A program made the position numbers and the translations under genes. A stretch of DNA of 64,000 nt, from NCBI GenBank assembly GCA_030278955.1, contig JAOANR010000008.1, positions 40,655,301-40,719,300 on the forward strand. The letters run 5' to 3'. Under the pieces are notes generated by a model, which saw only the letters and a program-made list of their open reading frames with translations, had not been told where the DNA came from and made no database searches. Shown here piece after piece: positions 24,598 to 34,036 of this stretch. Position 1 is the first letter of the stretch; each line of letters starts with the position of its first letter. This stretch comes from Hygrophila difformis (Eukaryota > Streptophyta > Magnoliopsida > Lamiales > Acanthaceae).

Positions 24598-25162
24598 CAA
24601 TTCGAACTAAGACAATTCGATTTATATCGAATTGACCATGAAGACCGCATTACATGGTAAAAATGTTTGTTTATTTACTTGTGTGAAAATCATATGCAAT
24701 TCGGTCTAAACCGAATTGCCCATGAAGACCGAATTACATAGCAAAAAGTGTCATCTTCATGAGGTTCCCATGCAATTCGGTCTGTGCAATTCGACTTAGA
24801 CCGAATTGAACATATAGACCGAATTGACTTTGGAAACCACATTGTATGCACATCATCCCTTCATGCCTTAGTTTATTTTTCTTATTGAACCAATTCGATT
24901 TATCAATTCGGTCTATACCGAATTGCCCTGGTAAATCGAATTAAACACTCTTTGGAGGTAAATGCCTTAGCCAAATTTGAGTAAGGGGACAACCCCATCA
25001 ATTCGGTTTATCCAATTCGCTTTATACCGAATTGCTTGATAAACCGAATTAGATGATGTTTCACATCCTTGCAAGGATTAATTGGGTAAGGTAATACTTC
25101 ATTCCTCATGCATTGTTAATTCGGTTTATATTGCACCTAACCCAGTAAACCGAATTGACCTC
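24598..25162. repeat. Type I motif cluster downstream of TATA
   Basis: Same half-sites as the upstream cluster (CAATTCGGTCTA, TAAACCGAATTG, later variants AATTCGGTTTATC and TAAACCGAATTA), at least six pairs, ending with AAACCGAATTGACC. About 990 bp without the motif (23611-24597) separates the clusters. Because it lies past the TATA box it should be in the transcript. Confidence 0.88.
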
Positions 25163-27512
25163 TTCTCTCTATTTTAAAACCTCAAAAATATTTTACTTTC
25201 TGAGTTGTGTAAGTTGCATGGGTGTATTGGGCTTAGGCCCACTACATCTAATTTTATCTATTACACATTTCAACCCATTAATGTCTAAATTATTGTGTGA
25301 TTAATACCTACACAATACCCAAAAATATTCTTTTAATTTTATCTTTTCCCTTAAATGGTGTGTATGAATGAGTAATAGGAAATATGTCAATGTTGGCGAA
25401 AAGGTCCCTTCACCGGGAGAACGATTAGCTCGTCTTCTGTGTATTAATTATTACTCGTTATTTTGCATGGTCTGATTAGTGATTGGTGGAAGCTCCGGCA
25501 AAAAGGTCCCTTTACAGGGATAACGATTAGCCACTCAGCCAATTCCTAATTAAATACAGTTTTCTTTTCTTTATCTTAATTTCAACCTGAATTTCAAGCT
25601 ATGGTAATATCAGGCAGTGTCGATCAACACTGTTATGATCATGCTATAGTAAGGAACATGTGGGTTTTTCCTCATTCATGGATAGTAGGACTTTTGGTGA
25701 TAGCGATCACTGTCATTAAGGGTTTCTCACTGTCTAAAAATCATTCCATCTGGAATAGTTGGGAACTGGATAGCAGATGTTTGCAGTCCAGATCACCCTA
25801 GTTATTTCTGGCACTCTTTTAGCCAAATTCTTCTTATCTCAAGGCTAATCCATCTTTGTGTATCAAATTCTCTCTAATCCCACCATATATTTTGGGGTAT
25901 TTTATTTTACTTCTCATATACATGTATGCATGATATTATTATGTAGATGTTGTGGTCATAATTATTTTGGGATCCTTCCCTTGGACATAGAAGTCTTGAT
26001 TTAAATCAGATGTTGCATAATAAATTTCCACGAAAAATCATTTTATAAAATCCAGATCTAAGTAAGGGATAGTTTGACAGTTATGACTAATTCATATTCT
26101 ACTGGGGGTTGATTTTGAGAACTTAGAAGCAGAGTCAGCGATTAGGTCTCATCTAGACTGAAAGGATCTGTGTTTCAATTGAGAGTTTAGTACCTGTTTA
26201 GGGAATGATTTTCAAATATCAATTGTTTTCTCAAAATTACTGTGTGTTGGAAATCTTCTATTAAGTATTGCATCGAATCAGTGTCCACTTGGATTCAGAT
26301 AATATGTGATAAATAATACTAGAGGAACAACATGTAGGCCGTGGTTAATTCTAAGGTAGGGTTGAGTATTCTTTCAACTACTAGCTTCTTCCGCCAAAGC
26401 CTACAATTGAGTCTTGAGTGAGTACATTCGGAATAGATCTTCACAGGTCTGTTCCACTCAGTTTGTATCTCATAACTAACCGGATGTTATAAGCCCTGTG
26501 GCTTACTGATATTTGGGAAGTTCTAAATCTGCATCTGGTCATCGAAACCAGGACTCTTTTATGCTAACGGAATGAGATAGCTTTTGAGACTTCCGAGTGA
26601 TAGATTTTTAAATGCTTTCTTTACTGCTTTCCTTTATATGTTTTTATAGAGGTCACTCGGAAGAATTAGAGGTTGGCCACCGGTTGTAAGGTTTAAGAGT
26701 TGTGGATTAGTTCGGGGTTTAATTTAGACAATTGGGTGTGACAAGGGGGGTGATAGGAGCACTTAGCATGTCAACTAATGATGTGTTAGGTGTTGCTTAT
26801 CCACCATGGAAAAATAACATACCTCGGCAGGGGGAGTTATTAATCTATGGTATCTTAGAAGTTGAGGTCTTAAGAGCATGTAAATTCTCACTGTAAGTAC
26901 CTGTCTGTTAAAGGGAACATAGTGTAGAAAGCATGAGAGTTAGCTAACTGACGAATTATCCCAAACAAAGATCTGTGTAATTAAAATGGAAGTTTAATTG
27001 TGTTTCATCTAAATCTTGTCCAATCTTTATTACTTCCTCTCTGTCCCTTCTGTCACACTTTAAATCTGCTTTCGTAGAATAATGTTATCCGCATTCTTCG
27101 CCTAATTTTTATTGCTTTATTAGAATAGATTTAATTGCTTTTTAGAATAATTTTACCATGCTTTGTAGTATAACTTTTATCGCTTTCATAATTTAGTTTA
27201 AATTATGTCAAGTAGTGGTTAGAAACCAATGCAAAACCTGAAACGAGTAACCGAGTGGAAAATCTTTGTAAACGACGTGGGCCCTGCTTCTATCGCACAT
27301 CCTCCAGTGAACGATCCGGTCTTACTATAAATTACTGCAATTTTTTGACACTGTGCGCTTTCGGGCCACAGTTTCTTAACACGAGTAATAAAAAAATGAC
27401 AGCCTTAATATATCCTTAAACCCCTTCCATAAATCATAACTCTTTTCATTTAATAAATTCAAACTTGATGTTTTTGAAACTACTCGTGCGGAAAATCTGT
27501 CGAAAAGTTTCA

Positions 27513-28205
27513 AGGATGCTTGGTCACATGTCAAAGGAGGATCATGACCAGGATAGAGTGAAGGAGCAAAGGAGCAATCTTTTCCACTGTAGATGCAAGA
27601 TTTAAGGAAGGAATGTGTCTGTCATAGTAGACAATGGGAGTTACACCAATGTGATATCCACCTACACCGTGAGAAAGTTGTCACTTCCAACTATCAAGCA
27701 CCCGAATCCATACAAGCTCCAATGGATGAATGATAGTGGATCTCAAAGTGTGACACTACAAGCTCAAGTTCCTATTGTGATTGGAATTTACAAGGAGGAA
27801 GTATTATGTGATGTCACTCCTATGAGTGCATGTCATCTCTTCTTAGGAAGGCCTTGGCAATCCGACAAGGCTATCAAATACAATGGTCTTCTGAATTCTA
27901 TTAGTTTCTATCATGATGATACTATGATTGTGAAGTGCAAAAGGATCAAGTGAACTTGAAGAGGAACATGGAGGAAGAAGGATACAAGAAGAAGAGTACT
28001 AAGGGCGGATCCAAAAAGGGAGCTCGAGAAGAAGGAAGCACTTCCAACATTTTGGTTTCTTACAAAGATTGTAAAAGGGAGTTGATGAATGATGATACCT
28101 CTAATCATTGTATAGTGTTAGTTTGTAAGGATGTTTTTGATGATGAAATAAAGGCTAACACCAATTTCCCTTACGCTTTTTCTAGAATGCTTGAAGAATA
28201 TCAAG
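27513..28205 (+). pseudogene. Element 0: gag end, protease and linker (left part)
   Basis: Begins inside the Gag C-terminus (KEQRSNLFHCRC), has a stop near 27601, and continues as a protease: SVIVDNGSYTNV (D-N-G active site), KLQWMNDSGSQSV, VPIVIGIYKEEVLCDV and HLFLGRPWQSDK. The frame ends at 27953 and the linker continues in another phase (ELMNDDTSNHC, FPYAFSRMLEEYQ). At 28205 element 1 interrupts a codon. The sequence resumes at 54312 after a duplicated TCAAG, giving a sensible continuation. The 5' LTR, primer site and most of gag are missing, cut at 27512. Confidence 0.85.
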
Positions 28206-28504
28206 TGGTGTGGGAGCCAAATCTGCAGCATTAATTATTCCATCGGGACCATGCTCCAGGAACCGGGCCAAGAAATTCACGGACCAAATTTCCAGCCTCC
28301 TCAAGTCTGCAGAATTCACGGATGAAATCAACAAGGAGGAAGGTAGCAATTTGAAGGCATTGATCATGATCAGACTGGAAGAAGACCCAGGACCCAGTCA
28401 CCCGGGTCCTGTGATGTCAGAATAAAGCTGGAAGGAAGAAGACCTCAAGATGCACCAACAGATCAAATAGCATGAGGAGGTCAAGAGGACCCAACACTTG
28501 GAAG

Positions 28505-28865
28505 ATTTTCCACAAGTGGTGCGATCTAAACAACAGGTGCGGTCTACCCCTTTAACCGCACCACCACCCCTTAAACCGCACCGCCCATTTCCATGAAGGG
28601 GATCCCATTTCCAGCAGGTGCGGTCTACTAGGTGCGGTCTAAACCGCACCAGCCTAAACCGCACCACATCCCTTTGTGCTGAAAAGGCTAAATCCGAGAG
28701 GTGCGGTCTGGACAGGTGCGGTCTCTCGACAGTTGCGGTCTTAACCCGCACCCCATGGCCTAAACCGCACCTCCTCCATTTGTGAAGAAGAGCTCATTTC
28801 TGCATGGTGCGGTCTACCTCTACCAGGTGCGGTCTAAAGCGCACCGCTATGTTAAACCGCACCCG
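28505..28865. repeat. Type I motif cluster (GGTGCGGTCTA / TAAACCGCACC) in the 5' LTR
   Basis: By eye, 9 forward and 8 reverse half-sites in 360 bp. They form four modules about 85-110 bp apart, each with two or three forward sites, then one or two reverse sites, then a motif-free spacer (for example CATTTCCATGAAGGGGATCC). The last site ends about 70 bp before the TATA box. The arms can pair within and between modules. Confidence 0.92.
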
Positions 28866-28937
28866 ATGTAATTTTGGCTATTTTGGCCTTCAGATATGTA
28901 TTTTCCTTATTCCTGTTTTACCCTTTGTAAAGAGGTC

Positions 28938-28946
28938 TATATATAT
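28938..28946 (+). promoter_or_regulatory. TATA box of the element 1 5' LTR
   Basis: TATATATAT sits exactly between perfect inverted arms GAGGTC and GACCTC. The same arrangement occurs in the 3' LTR and the solo LTR of this family. Confidence 0.8.
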
Positions 28947-29334
28947 GACCTCCCAAACACTTGTAGACAATCTTTGCTTGAATGAATATTGAATATTTCT
29001 CTCTTCAAAGATCATTGTGAGTTTACACATACTCTCACACACTCTTTGTATGTTTGCTTGGAAACATTCATCAATCTTGGACCGAAGCATCCTTTGTTGA
29101 TTACCAAACCGAGGCTCGAGTGGAAGGATTGGGTTGAGGTCAAGGTTTCGAACACCTTGGTTGCTTTCCCCGATGATTCTTGTTGCGGTTTTGCTTCCTT
29201 ATCCCTTTTATTTTCATTTTCGGTTCTATTTCTTCATCCCTAGTCTTCTTCATTTTCTTAATCTTCCGCTTAATCATCTCTTAATCCTTTTAAGCAAGTT
29301 AGTAACCAAGAGATCCATGGAATCCTAATTCTTT

Positions 29335-29347
29335 TGGTATCAGAGCC
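29335..29347 (+). promoter_or_regulatory. Primer-binding site, initiator tRNA-Met (element 1)
   Basis: TGGTATCAGAGCC, 13 bp after the LTR end. It is complementary to the 3' end of plant initiator tRNA-Met and primes minus-strand DNA synthesis. Confidence 0.93.
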
Positions 29348-29957
29348 TCTTGGTTCTACTTGTTGTTATTCTCAAAAATCCAAAAATATATTTCCTTGTG
29401 TTTGTGTTTGTGTTCTTAAGTTCAAGAAAACCCTAAAAATATTATTATTCCGAAAATACCGAAATATTTATGTTCTTGTTGTTATGTTGTGTTGTTCTTG
29501 TTGTTTGTCACTACCGAGACCATCTCAATTGTTAAACCCTCATCTTATTCTCATTGTGTGTGTTTGCTATGCTTGATATTTGGTTTAACACATTATTAGA
29601 GCATATTTAAACTCAACAGTGGGGTTATTGTGGGTTTGGGGTGTGAGATTTGTTTTGGTTGTTCTTAGTGTTCTTGGTGTTCATTTTGTTCTTGGCATCT
29701 TCATGGTGTTCTTGACAAGATATTGTAATAGTATAGAATATTGGAATATTGGTTGATGTTGCATGTAAAAGGCTAGTGTGTAATAGCTTTGATCATTAAA
29801 GTGTCCAATCATTTGTAATAAAATCGGCACCTTGAGCATTGTGTACTAGGTTGGATATTGTAGTATATTGTGCATTTAATTCCCCAAGGAGGTACAAGAC
29901 AAGCTGCCGAAAAAGGAGGAAAAAAGTCAAAAATTGTGAGCCAACATTTCTCTCTCC

Positions 29958-30365
29958 TGGTGCGGTCTGTCAGTCTCAGGTGCGGTCTATTAATTGGTGC
30001 GATCTCCACACATTAAACCGCACCACCATTAAACCGCACCCCTCTGTCCGAAGTGAAAAAAAATTTGAAGAATCCAGCCTTGGTGCAGTCTATCACATTC
30101 GTTGCGGTCTCTTAAATTGCACCTCGACCATACACCGCACCGCACCGCACCAATTGAACGAAAATTTTACCAAGTCTTGGGAGGAAGGGTCCACCAGGTG
30201 CGGTCTCCGTCAACCGGTGCGGTCTACTTGCCAGGTGTGGTCTGAAACCGCACCTCCATTAAACCGCACCTCCTGTTGCTGAAGCACATTTTCACCTCCC
30301 AGTCTAAGGAGCATAGGTGCGGTCTCTCGAGCATTGGTGCGGTCTCTTCCATTAAACCGCACCTC
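29958..30365. repeat. Type I motif cluster in the transcribed leader of element 1
   Basis: About 18 half-sites of the same GGTGCGGTCTA / TAAACCGCACC motif as the element's own U3, again grouped as two or three forward followed by reverse sites (for example 29958-30045 and 30195-30272). It lies 3' of the primer site, so it is copied into genomic RNA. Confidence 0.9.
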
Positions 30366-30412
30366 CAGGCGAAATTTTGAGTGTTATTTTTATTCTTATA
30401 TTTTGAGTGGAA

Positions 30413-30545
30413 TACAATAAGGTGAATATTGGACTGGCACAATCGTGAAACCCTAGCCCGAGAAGCCACTTGAGTAATTTTTACAATAAAGTGGATATCG
30501 GACTGGCACCTTGTGAAACCTAGCCCCAGAAGTCATTTGAGTATC
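30413..30545 (+). repeat. Tandem duplication of about 69 bp in the leader
   Basis: Two diverged copies start ACAATAAGGTG (30413) and ACAATAAAGTG (about 30482). Each contains GGACTGGCAC and a CTAGCCC block and ends near ACTTGAGTA / CATTTGAGTA. Confidence 0.75.
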
Positions 30546-30987
30546 CAGGGTATTATCCGAGTGTTTAGTGAGGTCTATTTTTCCACTTCTATATTGGGAC
30601 CAGATACACTGTTGCTTTGATAATTGCTCGCATAAGGTGTTGAACTAGACTGATTGCATTGCATGACACATAATTCCACCTTATATTTTTGAATTGAGTC
30701 GAGCAGATACATTTGATCCATGTATTGCGCGTTCCTCATCTCAGGCCTCACTCTCTGAACACTTGGGCATATGTTAGTGATCACTCTGGACTGCAGACGA
30801 TACCAGGTTGTGAATCAACCCAGCATTCAGCCACCGGGTTGTGAGCAAGCTGAGAGATTTTATCCGAGTGATCCCGATAAATTCCATCTGTTATTTATAC
30901 ATAATATTTTCATCTTCTTTTGCTTTCCATAATGCTATCATTTTCTTTCCAGATTCTGCTTAATATTTCTGTGTCTAGTTTTCTGAA

Positions 30988-32615
30988 ATGGCAGGTTCAG
31001 TTCAACCCTCCAACAAGGATCTGATGGATATGCTGCAAAGAATGACTGCTCGTTTGGACAACATGGACCAACGGATGGATGATTTGAATCAAAGGGTTGA
31101 TACCTTCAAGGACGACATGGTCATGCATGGCAATGCTGTTCAATCAGAAACCATGAGGCGCCTTGAACTAAAGATACAGGAGGTGTTCGACAGGCGAACA
31201 CCACAAGCCACTCCACCTACGACTTCGAGCACCCCGCGGAGCCACCAAAGTGGGCCCCAGGGCATCCAGAACCATGAAATGGAGGAGGCCGAAGCCGAAC
31301 TCGAGGCCCAACAACAGAATGAGGCGAATCTCGCCTTTAACCGTCAACAGGGACCCCGACGAGTTGGTCGAAACAATCTTGTGCCACAAACACCCGGAAA
31401 TCTTCCACCACCGCGAATGCCTGTTCCACCCCGACCAGCCAGACATCAGCATCATGAATCTGATTCAGATCCAGATGAAGTAGTGTTCGACAGGAATCCC
31501 CGCCGAAACAACCGTAATGATGAGATCGACCGAGACGTGAAAGGGATCAAGTTTGGCATTTTCACATTCAAGGGGACATCCAATCCGGATGAATTCCTTG
31601 AATGGAAGCAATCAATGGAGCTTATTTTGAACTGCCATAACTACGCAGATATCAAAAAGGTCAATGTGGTCGTTTGTGCATTCAAAGATTATGCGTTGGT
31701 ATGGTGGCAGAAGACAACTCACGACATCCATAGGAATGGCTATGATCCCATTCAGACTTGGGCCACACTGACACGGGCCATGGAGAACAGATTTGTACCA
31801 TCTCACTAACGACATGACTTATATGACAAACTTGCATTTCTTGTTCAAGGGAACAAGTCGGTAGAGGAATATTTTAAAGAGATGGAGACTCTTTTGATGA
31901 AAGCCGGAGTTGAAGAAGATGAAGGCATCACAGAGTCTAGATTTCTCAAAGGACTCCGAATCGAGATCCGAAAGGAGGCTTAGCTGCGACCATACGACAC
32001 TCTGTCCGATTTGGTGGAGCTAACCATAAAGCTTGAGACTGATGATCGACCTCGAGTGCAGAAATCTCACTACAGAGAGGATTCCGGATCCAGTTCACAG
32101 AAACCTTGGAATCAAAAGACTTTTATTCCCAGGAAAGATAAGCCAAAGCCGAAGGGATTCGAGATGGCCAAGGAATTTAAGACCTACCGTCCGGAAGGTC
32201 CTAAACCTGCGGTCATCGAGAGGCCAAGATTTGATAAGGATCGGAAGAAAGAGGTCACATGCTTTAAATGCGGTCGAAAGGGACATTACTCACCTGAATG
32301 CCCTTTCACCAAAAGAGCTGCACTCATAGAAGACGGATCTTGGAGAATAATAGACTCTGATGATGAACAAAATGAACAGGCTGAGAGAGAAGAAATGGAG
32401 GACTCCGATGACAGTGACGAATTCTACGCAGCCGAGGAAACAGTTGAAGAGGATCACAAATTGACCAATCTGGTGGCCATGCGGACTCTCAGTGCTGAAC
32501 GATCAAAAGAAAAACCTCGTTCTGACGAGCAAAGGGAGAATTTATTTTACTGTCATTGTGGTATGAAGGATAACGTTGCTTCTGTAATTGTCGATAATGG
32601 GAGTTGCACTAATGC
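30988..32615 (+). pseudogene. Gag and protease start of element 1
   Basis: One continuous frame from MAGSVQPSNKDLMDMLQRM, interrupted by only two stops (TAA 31807, TAG 31981). Residues about 10-55 look like a coiled coil (repeated LDNMDQRMDDLNQRVD). The Gag fold spans about 190-330: FKGTSNPDEFLEWKQSMEL, DYALVWWQK, RFVPSH. Next come a Lys/Pro-rich stretch, one CCHC knuckle CFKCGRKGHYSPECPF (about 32260-32307), an acidic linker, and the protease motif VIVDNGSCTN. The C-family solo LTR splits the Asn codon region at 32615. Gag would form the particle and the knuckle bind RNA. The long N-terminal coiled coil is the part I am least sure is shared by the family. Confidence 0.9.
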
Positions 32616-32942
32616 TGGCGTGGAAGCCAGAACGATAGCTACAGTAATTCCATTTCCAGATGGACCCTGTTCGAGGAAGCAAACGAAGAAGTTCACAACC
32701 CGTGTTGCTGAATTTTTGAATGATCATTTTGAGAAGGAGCTGACGAAAGTATCCACAATCCGATCCGAAGCAACTTTGCTCTTACAGCTCGAGCAAGCAG
32801 ATGTTCGGGATTCCTCTCAATGATACAGGAAGAGTGATCGGAAGAAGAAGACCACATTTTGTTAATTTTGTAATAGTGTAGGGAAATTCCTTGAAAATTT
32901 CCAAGGCATCAGAAAACACTTAGAATAATTTTTGGGCCAAAA

Positions 32943-33168
32943 TTGGTGCGGTCAACGCACCCTTGGTGCGGTCTAAACCACCTTTAGACCGCACCAACCC
33001 CACCAAACTCCACCACCCCGAAATTTTCCCCTTGTTCCATTTTCAATGGGTGCGGTCTACACCCTCACCCCTCCCTTAGCCATTTTTGCCACCATTTTCA
33101 TAGGTGGTGCGGTGTACCACCATAGGTGCGGTCTAGACCGCACCAACCCAAGCCAAACCGCACCCCTC
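32943..33168. repeat. Type I motif cluster in the C-family solo LTR
   Basis: About nine half-sites of GGTGCGGTCTA / TAGACCGCACC, including a full palindrome near 33125-33145 (GGTGCGGTCTAGACCGCACC). It replaces the GCGACGTG cluster found at the same place in both LTRs of element C. Confidence 0.9.
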
Positions 33169-33228
33169 ACCAAATTTTACCCTCTTTTCATTTTTCCATG
33201 TATTTTCACCTTTTGGCATTGACCATAG

Positions 33229-33236
33229 TATATAAA
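33229..33236 (+). promoter_or_regulatory. TATA box of the C-family solo LTR
   Basis: TATATAAA between CCAT and ATGG arms, about 60 bp past the motif cluster. It aligns with the TATATATA of element C's LTRs. Confidence 0.7.
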
Positions 33237-33689
33237 TGGCATCCCCTTCATTGTAGAAGTCATCTTTTCTTGAATGATAAGACTTAGCATTTTTGCAAGA
33301 CCTCCAAAAGATCATCCCCCTAAATGAACATCTCATTTTATGGTTTTCAACACTTAGAGCTTGAAGAATTCTAGGTTGTTAAACAATCTACAATTGTAAA
33401 CATGGAAAATGGAGGGTTGGACGTATGAGCCTTCTTGCCCTTAAAGTGCGAGCTTGAGTGGATTTCTTCATCTACTTGGACTTGAAGCTATCCAAGAAGA
33501 TTATCACCAACAATTGAAGATAATGAGGTCGTGAGGATAAGACGTAGGAGCTTATTTGCCTTCCATTGTTAGATTCTTGAGTTGGTTGCTTCCCTATCCT
33601 TTATTTTATTTTTCTTAGGGTAAAAACATACCACCTACTAGCTTGTTCATCTTTTGTATTTTCTAGAATGTATCCTATGATCCATGGCA

Positions 33690-34036
33690 AATGTTGTGAG
33701 TGCTTATGTTGTTCGCAGGTTAGGCATCCCGACTGAAGAACATCCGAGTCCCTACCACCTCCACTGGATGAATGACAATAGCGACCTGAAAGGCAACCGA
33801 AGAGCCAAAATTCCTATCAAGATCGGGTCCTATTCTGAAAGTGTTATTTGTGACGTCATTCCTATACTTCTGGGCCGACCGTGGTTATATGATCGCGATG
33901 TCAAATATAAGGGTCGTGCCAATTGTTTGTCTTTTATTTTTTAAGCAAAAGAAAATAAACGTCAAGCAATGTCTGTGAAAATGGTTCGGGCAGATCAAGA
34001 AGTTCTCGAGCCAACATGAAGAAGGACGAGGCAGAG
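33690..34036 (+). pseudogene. Protease continuation of element 1
   Basis: Resumes the protease cut at 32615: VVSAYVVRRLGIPTEEHPSPYHLHWMND, AKIPIKIGSYSESVICDV, then ILLGRPWLYDRD. Related copies have about five more residues before ILLGRP, so a small deletion is present. TAA at 33942 ends the frame, and short linker fragments reach 34036, where element B begins. Confidence 0.88.

Larger units (their letters stand above)
23007..27512 (+). mobile_element. Second Athila-type LTR, about 4.5 kb, plus orientation
   Basis: Starts near 23007 (TCAATCTTATTATATTTT; TG lost) and ends GTTTCA at 27512. A 26-28-bp AT-rich tandem duplication occupies 23002-23056. It matches LTR K in inverted orientation over most of its length, except in the two motif clusters. 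No primer site follows the right end and no polypurine tract precedes the left end. The left neighbour is element G integrase and the right neighbour is element 0 gag, without a target-site duplication (GATTC against AGGAT). I read it as a solo or recombinant LTR. 25170-27512 is AT-rich with no gene. Confidence 0.8.
28206..29321 (+). mobile_element. 5' LTR of element 1 (family A)
   Basis: Starts TGGTGTGGGAGCC and ends GATCCATGGA. The 3' LTR at 53195 reads TGGCGTGGGAGCC and ends GATCCATGGCA. The first 73 codons encode the conserved tail (28210-28425, [15 protein letters not shown]). Next come a type I motif cluster, a TATA box at 28938 and a downstream AT-rich part. 28990-29321 has no further feature. 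Confidence 0.93.
29348..30987 (+). other. Long untranslated leader of element 1
   Basis: About 1.6 kb between the primer site and the Gag start. It holds a second type I motif cluster (29958-30365) and a roughly 69-bp tandem duplication (about 30413-30545, each copy with a GGACTGGCAC block and a CCTAGCCC block). The remainder is AT-rich, with short frames of no recognisable content. Confidence 0.8.
32616..33689 (+). mobile_element. Solo LTR of the C family, carrying the type I motif
   Basis: Starts TGGCGTGGAAGCCAGAACG and ends CTATGATCCATGGCA. Flanks AATGC (32611-32615) and AATGT (33690-33694) are a 5-bp TSD with one mismatch. Its start, encoded tail ([33 protein letters not shown]), the region around the TATA box (GGCATTG, then AAGACTTAGC and CCAAAAGATCA blocks) and its end match the LTRs of element C, not those of its host element 1. 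The motif cluster between these matching blocks is the GGTGCGGTC type instead of element C's GCGACGTG type. The tail frame continues from the gag frame by chance and stops at 32821. Confidence 0.9.

Noticed and set aside
13693..27512. K's LTR and the LTR at 23007 as the two LTRs of one element
   Set aside because: They are in opposite orientation, and the interior of K lies to the left of its LTR, not between them.
28206..28425. Tail frame of the 5' LTR as a separate small gene
   Set aside because: It is the LTR copy of the pol C-terminus, expressed only from the 3' LTR context; there is no own promoter or start.
32011..32823. 270-codon frame as a Gag fusion protein with a novel C-terminus
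   Set aside because: The last about 69 codons are the C-family LTR tail joined by insertion at 32616; the in-frame fusion is accidental.
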